Below are positions 23,249-29,008 of a DNA stretch of 29,008 bases, one piece after another (position 1 is the first letter of the stretch; every line of letters begins with the position of its first letter). This DNA comes from CAZBGQ01 sp964491515 (lineage in GTDB: Bacteria > Patescibacteriota > Gracilibacteria > UBA1369 > UBA12473): assembly GCA_964491515.1 (NCBI GenBank), contig CAZBGQ010000023.1, positions 1 to 29,008 on the forward strand, read 5' to 3'. A program made the position numbers and the translations under genes. A model generated the notes under the pieces. That model ran no database searches. It worked only from the letters and a program-made list of their open reading frames with translations, and had not been told where the DNA came from.

Positions 23249-23932
23249 CTAATGATGATTGTGTGGCGAATTTTTCGCGTGCAATTTTGATGCCCTGAGT
23301 GCCACATACCAGGCATAACCAACCATTAGCGGAGCGACGGCCGCAAGCACCCACCATTCGCTTACAATGAACGTATTGAACAGTCCATGAAACACAATGG
23401 CAATGGCTATTCCTTTAAGAAGATGACGATGACGATAGGGATCTTTAGGGTATTTCGCGAGACCAATGTAGTACCCCATAATAACTGCGGTCAGTGCGTG
23501 CATGGGCACCGTAAAAAATGCCCGAAGCCATCCCACAGTTGCACCGTTTTGGAACACATAAAGTAGATTCTCTACTGTGGCAAACCCCAACGATGCCATG
23601 AGTGCATACATAATCCCATCGTACGGTTCATTAAAAGCTTTTTTATCCCAGGCATAAAACCGAACCACCGAATATTTGGCTAGCTCCTCGATTGCTGCCA
23701 CCAAAAACAACATATAAAACAATGTCATCACAAATCCATTTTCCTCAAAAATATTGATCCCTAACTCCTTCAAAAAAGCTGATTCCAGAATCCCCACAGG
23801 CACAATAGTCATGGCGCCCAACGCAAATGTTTTAACAAGGAGATTGAGGGGCTCATGGTCGTATTTATCTCGTAAATAGAAAAGCAGCGCAATCGCGAGA
23901 GAAGGAGCAATAGCTAGAAGAAAAAGATTCAT
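23249..23932 (-). CDS. PrsW-family intramembrane protease
   Basis: A polytopic membrane protein of 227 residues with about seven hydrophobic segments. It has the PrsW motifs: RDKYDHEPL near residue 21, AAIEELAKY (Glu82-Glu83), DGIMYALMASLGFATVENLLYV (Glu121-Asn122), VPMHALTAVIMGYYIG (His145) and IVFHGLFNTF (His182). PrsW in Bacillus cleaves the anti-sigma factor RsiW; related CPBP proteins act as CAAX-type proteases. The substrate here is unknown. It starts 4 nt after the upstream anchored NTF2-like gene ends, so the two are co-transcribed, probably with the toroid lipoprotein as well. Confidence 0.9.
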   Translation of the reverse strand: MNLFLLAIAPSLAIALLFYLRDKYDHEPLNLLVKTFALGAMTIVPVGILESAFLKELGINIFEENGFVMTLFYMLFLVAAIEELAKYSVVRFYAWDKKAFNEPYDGIMYALMASLGFATVENLLYVFQNGATVGWLRAFFTVPMHALTAVIMGYYIGLAKYPKDPYRHRHLLKGIAIAIVFHGLFNTFIVSEWWVLAAVAPLMVGYAWYVALRASKLHAKNSPHNHH

Positions 23933-23936
23933 TTAA

Positions 23937-24698
23937 TCAAAAATTAAGGTCGATCCCCACTAATTTCCATTCGGGCGATTCATAAATATATGAAAGCTTA
24001 AAATTCAATGGAGTTTCCCCCAAAATAATATATCCCTCAAGCATAAGGACATTGTCGTTGTTGACTGCCGGTGCTTGGCTAAAAACAGGCACCGCAGCTC
24101 CTAACGTGTAAACCAACTCAGCATCAAGGAAAGATTGAAAGATAGCTTGTATCTCTTCCGGAGTGGTTTGAGCTTTCCATAGTTCTGAGATGGAGTCATA
24201 AAACGCGGTGAATTCTTTGGCTTCAAGTGCGCCCCCAAATTGAGAGAGGGATGCGTACGCTAAACCTTCAAGCACTTCCTGTTCGGGGCTAACCGTGAGG
24301 CCTGAAACTCCTGAAGCCGAGATCGTTAAATTATCTATTTTCCAACTTCCTTCTTCTTTCAACAAAGTAATCTTCATAGGAACTTTTCCCTGATTAGATA
24401 AAGTTATGGTCCCATCAAGCGACCCTTGTGGTCCATTAATAGAACGTGAATTCCAGAATGATTTTTCGTACAAATTTAGTTGTTCCTGTGTTACGAAAGC
24501 TTCGAAATTCTCAAGCGATGTTTCTCTTTTAAACGCCTGACTTGTCTGTTCATAAGCTACCTCAAAATTGGATCCTTGAAGTTCTACAAAAAAGTCTTCT
24601 GCTGCTTGAGTTGCTCCACTTGTTAAATAAAAAACGAGCCCAATCACCACGCTAATTAACCCGGCAAAAATACCGAGCCCTATAAAAAATTTCTTCAT
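23937..24698 (-). CDS. Membrane-anchored protein with two NTF2-like (cystatin-type) domains
   Basis: A 253-residue protein with an N-terminal anchor (about residues 5-26). Two similar halves follow. The first runs ATQAAEDFFVELQGSNFEVAYEQ to LLKEEGSWKIDNLTI, and the second runs GLAYASLSQFGGALEAKEFTAFYDSI to SYIYESPEWKLVGIDL. A helix with a D/EF-YD pattern followed by curved strands ending in a W-K motif is typical of DUF4864/DUF4878-like NTF2-fold domains found outside the membrane. They usually bind small ligands or protein partners. It lies between the toroid lipoprotein (16 bp upstream) and the PrsW-like protease (4 nt downstream), and could be the protease's partner or substrate; that is inference from position. 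Confidence 0.78.
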   Translation of the reverse strand: MKKFFIGLGIFAGLISVVIGLVFYLTSGATQAAEDFFVELQGSNFEVAYEQTSQAFKRETSLENFEAFVTQEQLNLYEKSFWNSRSINGPQGSLDGTITLSNQGKVPMKITLLKEEGSWKIDNLTISASGVSGLTVSPEQEVLEGLAYASLSQFGGALEAKEFTAFYDSISELWKAQTTPEEIQAIFQSFLDAELVYTLGAAVPVFSQAPAVNNDNVLMLEGYIILGETPLNFKLSYIYESPEWKLVGIDLNF

Positions 24699-24714
24699 GA
24701 AGGAGTTTTTAAGA

Positions 24715-25851
24715 TTACTCTCCCAATCCTAACTCATACGCCCTAATGAGTGCAAATGCTGAATGTTGATTGCGATCCACCCGCATGGAATCCCCGCCCA
24801 ATGTTCCAAGAAATCCTCCAATGGCTGCCACCTTATGATTTGGTTTTCCAAAGTTATTTTCCTTCGTGAATTGAAGTGCCAAAACAGCATCAACCCCTTC
24901 CTTAATAAAATTCCCATAACATTTAACACGCTCTTGATCTCCTACTTTTTCTGCTAATTCATACGCTCGATTTAATCCTTCTAAATACACAGAGGTCACA
25001 ATCCCTCGTGTAAAATAATAGTTTGAGCATGCTTGCTGATCAGTTTCTTTATTAGTGTGTTTGGCCAACATATAGTCGCTCATTTCAAACACAAAATCGG
25101 CCAATTCCTCCGCCGCTTCCGGATCATCTATGGCCGCATGCAGTTTGACGTAGGCCTGAGTCTGCCACGGCACGAACGCGGTGTTTTTGTTGCCACGCCA
25201 ATAGTCTCTATAAAATGGGAAAGCACGATGTGTTGTCTCAATCAAACTAATATCTCCGTTGTATTCGTACAATGACATGAGTGCCAATAATGCTTCTCCA
25301 GGATAGAAATCTGCTCCTGAGTTTTTATCAGAGAAAAAGTAATTTCTAAATTCACCTGTTTCATTTTGCTGAAATTGAATGCCTTCTGCCAGTTTTTTTA
25401 GGTAATAGTCTTTCTGCACATATTCATCAATTTCAAGGAGTGAAAGAATGGCAAAAGCCGAATACCCTAACTTAGTTTTTCCGGGCTCAATTTCAACTGT
25501 CAAAAATCCATGTTCAGATTCTTTTGTAAATGTAGTTTCAAAATGTTGAAAGCCCTTTCGAGCCAGTTCATCGTACCGAGCGTCATCCAAGAAATGACCT
25601 AAATGACCAATGGCCCACATCGACGCCATTTCTCTGAGCGGATGATCTTTTTCACTGTACTCTCTTTTGAATGGATAATATTCGTACTCTAGAAATGATT
25701 CATTTTGATTACTTAAAAACCATTCTCCCGTAAGTTCAATGGCTTCGTATAAATCGGAGGACTGCGGGTTTGAATCAGGTACGCCGGAACATCCAGACAA
25801 AAAAAGCGCGGCACTTAGGAGGGTGGCGATAACAATAATATTTGATTTCAT
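24715..25851 (-). CDS. Lipoprotein with alpha/alpha-toroid (six-hairpin-like) domain
   Basis: A 378-residue product with the signal MKSNIIVIATLLSAALFLSGC (Cys21 in LSGC). The rest is almost wholly helical with repeated helical hairpins (YEAIELTGEWFLSNQNE, MASMWAIGHLGHFLDDARYDELARKG, LGYSAFAILSLLEIDEY, PGEALLALMSLYEYNGD, YVKLHAAIDDPEAAEEL, VTSVYLEGLNRAYELAE, SAFALIRAYELG). This matches (alpha/alpha) toroid folds of six-hairpin glycosidases and prenyltransferase-like proteins, many of which act on polysaccharides. No catalytic residues can be assigned with confidence. It is the first gene of the three-gene minus-strand group with the NTF2-like and PrsW-like genes, so it is an envelope protein of unknown job. 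Confidence 0.75.
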   Translation of the reverse strand: MKSNIIVIATLLSAALFLSGCSGVPDSNPQSSDLYEAIELTGEWFLSNQNESFLEYEYYPFKREYSEKDHPLREMASMWAIGHLGHFLDDARYDELARKGFQHFETTFTKESEHGFLTVEIEPGKTKLGYSAFAILSLLEIDEYVQKDYYLKKLAEGIQFQQNETGEFRNYFFSDKNSGADFYPGEALLALMSLYEYNGDISLIETTHRAFPFYRDYWRGNKNTAFVPWQTQAYVKLHAAIDDPEAAEELADFVFEMSDYMLAKHTNKETDQQACSNYYFTRGIVTSVYLEGLNRAYELAEKVGDQERVKCYGNFIKEGVDAVLALQFTKENNFGKPNHKVAAIGGFLGTLGGDSMRVDRNQHSAFALIRAYELGLGE

Positions 25852-25930
25852 CTTGGGGGACGCAATATCGAGTGCGGCATAAAACCGCCTAATTGCTTAT
25901 TGAGTGAATATTTTCTTTGAGCCCTGGTTG

Positions 25931-25959
25931 CTCACTCCCCGCCTATGGCGGGTTGTGAG
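25931..25959. other. Strong palindrome just 3' of tRNA-Ser
   Basis: CTCAC-tc-CCCGCC-tat-GGCGGG-tt-GTGAG forms an 11-bp interrupted stem that begins 3 nt after the CCA end of the tRNA on the minus strand. No T-run follows, so it is not a standard terminator. A 3'-processing or stabilising hairpin, or a REP-like repeat, is possible. Confidence 0.6.
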
Positions 25960-25960
25960 T

Positions 25961-26054
<94 letters not shown>

Positions 26055-26055
<1 letters not shown>

Positions 26056-26102
26056 ACGCTAGCGTGAGGGCAACCCCTCACGGGTTCCCCACCAAGGGGG
26101 AA
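26055..26102. other. Cluster of three palindromes 5' of tRNA-Ser
   Basis: CACGCTAGCGTG is a perfect palindrome (26055-26066). It overlaps CGTGAGGG/CCCTCACG (26063-26070 with 26075-26082, loop CAAC), and then comes TTCCCC/GGGGAA (26085-26090 with 26097-26102). They lie between the end of the ParB-like gene and the tRNA. They may end the ParB-like transcript or mark a REP-like repeat. No T-run follows on the minus strand. Confidence 0.6.
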
Positions 26103-26170
26103 TTTAAAAGAACAATTCGGTGAGATTGTAGGCGATTTATGCGGGGTTTACAACGTAAAAATAGAGAGCA

Positions 26171-28951
26171 CTATTCAATCTCTACCAAATCTCCTCTAAG
26201 CTGGAGAAGTCGAATCTCAACTTGGCCACCTGGCCTCCAAGTGAATACGACGGTGTCTCTTTGAGGAGAGTAGCGCCCTTTCATACCAAATGCATCTAAT
26301 ACCCCATTGAATCTAGCTCTGTCATCCGTAGGGACTCGCTTTAAAGCAGATCGAGCTAGTCCTTTAATGCGCCCCGAATCAACCTCTGAAAGACGCACAA
26401 ACTTTCCAGGTAACTTTGCAACAGGATTTACAGGATTAGTTGCTTGGTCCAAAATAGCCTCGCTACTTGATTTTTTGCTTGAACTGGGAGGGGCTGAGAC
26501 TTCTGGGATAACTACCGTCGACACAAGCGTACCCTCTGGTTTTTTCTGTCCTTCCGGCTTTGATTGAGCGGGCACATCTTTTGTTTTAGGATTCAAGTAT
26601 TTCAAAAATTTAGGCTTAATACTATAAGTAGTCCCCCCTCCTCTTTCAAGGGCCTCTACATAATCGGATCCCATTTTATTAGCAACCGAATCCAATGTTG
26701 CTTTTTTCAATCCCTTCTCCCACTTAGGTATTTGAAATGATTCACCCTTCATAAGTCTCAACAAGAATGCTCTTTCCCTCACAGACAATGAAACACGAGC
26801 ACAGTAGTCATTAAATTTTTCGCTAGAACAATTTGGAGGGAGCTCACCTGTGTATGGAGGAATTGATTGAACAGCTTGAGCGCTCCGGGCTGGCGGGCGA
26901 CTTGTGGCCGGGGGTCGACTTGGAGCTGCCTCATCAGAGAGCACTCCGATTGTTCTTAAAAATACGTCTGTAAAGCCCCAATTTTTATTATCACAAGGAT
27001 CCATCGCAAAGGTTCCTGGCCTCATTTTTCTAATCATGTCTCTTAGTAGACGGTATTTCCTTCGATTACCTTCAATCCGTACTGTTAGCCTGGGAGATTC
27101 CAAAAATTCTGCCAATAATTCTCGTTCGGGCCCATCGAGTCCGAATGGAAGTAGTACTGATTCAATATTTTTAGGAAATTGAACCGCAGGTTTTGCTGCG
27201 GGAGCGGCGGGTTTTGCGGCGGGAGCGGCGGGCTTTGCGGCGGAAGCGGTTGGTTTTGCGGCGGGAGCGGCAGGCTTGGTGGCGGGAGCGGTTGGCTTGG
27301 CGGCGGGAACGGCAGGCTTGGCGGCGGGAGTGGCAGGCTTTGCGGCGGGAGCGGTTGGCTTGGCGGCGGGTGCGGCAGGTTTTGCTGCGGGTGCGGCTGG
27401 TTTAGCTGCGGGTGCGGCTGGTTTCGGTGCGGCGGCGGGCGCGACGGCCGCAGATTCAGCGGCAAGCGCGGCGGCTAATTCAGGAGCGATTTTGGGCTCA
27501 TCCTTTTCTATCCGCCTAAGACGATATGCTTGGACTCGTCGAAATTCACTACGACTTCGAACGCCCGGCTTGGATTGGACCCGTTTTCCTTTTGACCAAT
27601 TGGTATCTACCTCTAATCCTAATTTTTCAAGAATTTCCCTTAAACGAGATTTAGCTAAAATGCCGCCAACCTGATGAACCTCCATCATTAATGCACTTGC
27701 AATTTCAGAGGCTGTCATGACCTCTCTATTTTCGTCTGATAATTTGGCTAAAAGGAGAGCCACTTCTTTATGAACTCTACGGGGGAATGTTGCCCCATTC
27801 ACCAGCTCTACAAATGTTGGAGCCCCTTGAATAATTTCCAAAGTTTCCGGCCTCGTTGCCGGCTCCACCATACTCAAAAGCTCCTCAATCCTAGTTTGTG
27901 TCTCTTGCAACCTCCTAACCAAATCTTCTGGGGGCTGCATAGCTCTCTCTCTTAGCGCGTCTCTTAGTACAACTCCATCAATTTCACTGGCACGGCGAGC
28001 AGCACGGCGGACCGCATTCGTAGCATTAACTATGGTGGTCACTGCCAATCCAGCCTCGACACGGGCACCCAATTCAGTCCCATCAATAAGTGCCTTTTGT
28101 CGTGCCGCTTTGAGGGCTTTACGACTGAGGTCTCCTTTTGCCCTCCCTACTTCGTCCCCTTCTCCCTCCTCTGTTACTACTTCATTGCTATCAAGCGCAT
28201 CCAACATTGCACGAGCTTGTTTCACCGCATCACCGTTTTCCCCCAATTGTCTAAGCGTACTGCTTAATTGCAAAGCACGTCCTTGAGGAATTTCTTTGCG
28301 CGCAACCATTTGCTGAATTTTTTCCGGAAGCCTCAACAATCTCAAATGAGAATAAATCGTCGTGAAATGAATACCGAGACGGTATGCTACATACTCTGCC
28401 GGGCGACTTTCCCCTTTTTTCCGAGCTTCTTCTATTAAAACTTCATAGGCCTTTGCTCTCTCGATATGGTTATGACTTGCTCTGGACTCATTTAAAATCA
28501 AAGATTCGAAAAATACTTCATGAAATGTAGCGGCCCATGTCACATCTACAAAGGCTGTTTCTGCTTCAAGGGCAGTCAATACTTTAAGTCGACGTTCTCC
28601 ATCAATAACAAAAAGACGTACTGCTGGCCCACCATCCGCTGGAGGTTCTGAAAATTGAATTGGCACTACCCCGATAGCTGTCCTCTGACCAACCTCTCCG
28701 ATTGTAGCGCGCAGCTCAGCCAACTTTTGTGGATCAAAATACTCACGCGGCTGATCCGGATTTGGGTAAATAAGCTCTAAAGGTGCCGACCATTTAATCC
28801 GTTCAATATCTTCAATACGAACAATTTGAGCAGCCCCACCTAAAACCATTTCCCCACGTTCCGTTATCTTATCAGGAGATAACTGTCCCATCTTTAATAA
28901 AAATCTATCTCCCGCTGACTCTTGTCTATCTTGGATAGGTACATCATTCAT
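26171..28951 (-). CDS. Very large ParB/Spo0J-like protein with Ala-Pro-Lys linker and winged-helix-like C-terminal modules
   Basis: A 926-residue protein, about three times normal ParB length. The N-terminal ParB nuclease/CTPase fold is at about 54-155, with PNPDQPREYFDPQKLAELRATI and the arginine patch DGERR (118-121), which binds CTP in ParB proteins. A KorB/ParB helix-turn-helix follows at about 183-232 (PAEYVAYRLGIHFTTIYSHLRLL). Residues 240-365 are charged helices. Residues 385-482 look like a winged-helix module ending QAYRLRRIE. Residues 504-589 are a low-complexity linker of AAPAAKP units. Residues 590-926 contain more small modules, one ending TTYSIKPKFLKYL (774-786). No parA is in view. 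The likely role is DNA binding or segregation, but the extra parts are unexplained. Confidence 0.85.
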   Translation of the reverse strand: MNDVPIQDRQESAGDRFLLKMGQLSPDKITERGEMVLGGAAQIVRIEDIERIKWSAPLELIYPNPDQPREYFDPQKLAELRATIGEVGQRTAIGVVPIQFSEPPADGGPAVRLFVIDGERRLKVLTALEAETAFVDVTWAATFHEVFFESLILNESRASHNHIERAKAYEVLIEEARKKGESRPAEYVAYRLGIHFTTIYSHLRLLRLPEKIQQMVARKEIPQGRALQLSSTLRQLGENGDAVKQARAMLDALDSNEVVTEEGEGDEVGRAKGDLSRKALKAARQKALIDGTELGARVEAGLAVTTIVNATNAVRRAARRASEIDGVVLRDALRERAMQPPEDLVRRLQETQTRIEELLSMVEPATRPETLEIIQGAPTFVELVNGATFPRRVHKEVALLLAKLSDENREVMTASEIASALMMEVHQVGGILAKSRLREILEKLGLEVDTNWSKGKRVQSKPGVRSRSEFRRVQAYRLRRIEKDEPKIAPELAAALAAESAAVAPAAAPKPAAPAAKPAAPAAKPAAPAAKPTAPAAKPATPAAKPAVPAAKPTAPATKPAAPAAKPTASAAKPAAPAAKPAAPAAKPAVQFPKNIESVLLPFGLDGPERELLAEFLESPRLTVRIEGNRRKYRLLRDMIRKMRPGTFAMDPCDNKNWGFTDVFLRTIGVLSDEAAPSRPPATSRPPARSAQAVQSIPPYTGELPPNCSSEKFNDYCARVSLSVRERAFLLRLMKGESFQIPKWEKGLKKATLDSVANKMGSDYVEALERGGGTTYSIKPKFLKYLNPKTKDVPAQSKPEGQKKPEGTLVSTVVIPEVSAPPSSSKKSSSEAILDQATNPVNPVAKLPGKFVRLSEVDSGRIKGLARSALKRVPTDDRARFNGVLDAFGMKGRYSPQRDTVVFTWRPGGQVEIRLLQLRGDLVEIE
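27185..27442 (-). repeat. Degenerate 21-bp in-frame tandem repeats coding AAPAAKP units
   Basis: About twelve copies of a 21-bp GC-rich unit encode the Ala-Pro-Lys linker of the ParB-like protein (residues 504-589). Third positions vary between GCG and GCT, so the array is older than the linker repeat at 12469-12560. It is coding, not CRISPR. Confidence 0.9.
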
Positions 28952-29008
28952 AGACTTGTTAAGGTTGCAGCAATTAATGTCACCTTTTTGGTATAAATAG
29001 ATTAAGTT

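Noticed and set aside
27185..27442. Possible CRISPR-like array
   Set aside because: The 21-bp units are contiguous, in frame and degenerate at third positions, with no spacers; they code for a protein linker.
27179..27674. Gly- and Arg-rich open frames on the plus strand opposite the ParB-like gene
   Set aside because: They are antisense readings of the 21-bp GC-rich linker repeats; the ParB frame explains the region.

Overview
The window reads as ordinary bacterial chromosome, probably from a Candidate Phyla Radiation (Patescibacteria) organism of the Peregrinibacteria/Gracilibacteria kind. The assignment is inference. It rests on the Cys-rich/zinc-ribbon protein family at 7862-9114, which I know mainly from CPR genomes, on many small membrane-anchored or lipoprotein unknowns, on an SLH-domain surface protein, and on the near absence of Shine-Dalgarno sites. 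UGA is used as a stop (for example by dgt and by the gene at 1900-2454), so the recoded UGA=Gly code of Absconditabacteria and Gracilibacteria sensu stricto does not apply. Several genes sit directly behind a -10 box with only 6-10 nt before the ATG, which suggests leaderless transcripts.

Left part (1-5649, all minus strand): a probable operon ftsE - purL - small anchored protein - purQ fused to two PurS-like domains - purM (cut by the window edge). These are the FGAM synthase subunits plus AIR synthase of de novo purine synthesis. A scaffold gap of 100 N at 5732-5831 removes the C-terminal end of a XerC/XerD recombinase gene. Next come a Tat-signal metallo-beta-lactamase-fold hydrolase, an 88-aa zinc ribbon and a 317-aa Cys-rich repeat protein. 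The last two look like the two halves of one CPR protein family, encoded separately and in swapped order. An AT-rich heptamer repeat lies just before the start codons of both ftsE and the zinc ribbon.

Middle (9200-18948): an SLH/LamG surface protein diverges from a dGTPase-like HD hydrolase over a symmetric promoter region. Then follow an 831-aa multi-module protein with its own strong promoter, NrdR (with a clean terminator before it), an L,D-transpeptidase with an Ig-like domain, and a UvrD/PcrA helicase.

18949-21198 is unlike the rest. It holds a GC-rich gene (lipoprotein-like signal, M23 peptidase, Asp-rich linkers, a MopE-type metal-binding motif, a beta-helix) with a good Shine-Dalgarno site, bordered by structured sequence that includes a 165-bp inverted-repeat element. 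It looks horizontally acquired, or possibly mis-assembled.

Right part (21199-29008): a small lipoprotein, a CtpA-type S41 protease, a convergent group (PrsW-like protease, tandem NTF2-like anchored protein, alpha-helical toroid lipoprotein), tRNA-Ser(GCT) among strong palindromes, and a 926-aa ParB/Spo0J-like protein. The ParB-like protein resembles the 831-aa protein in its low-complexity linker and its winged-helix-like modules.
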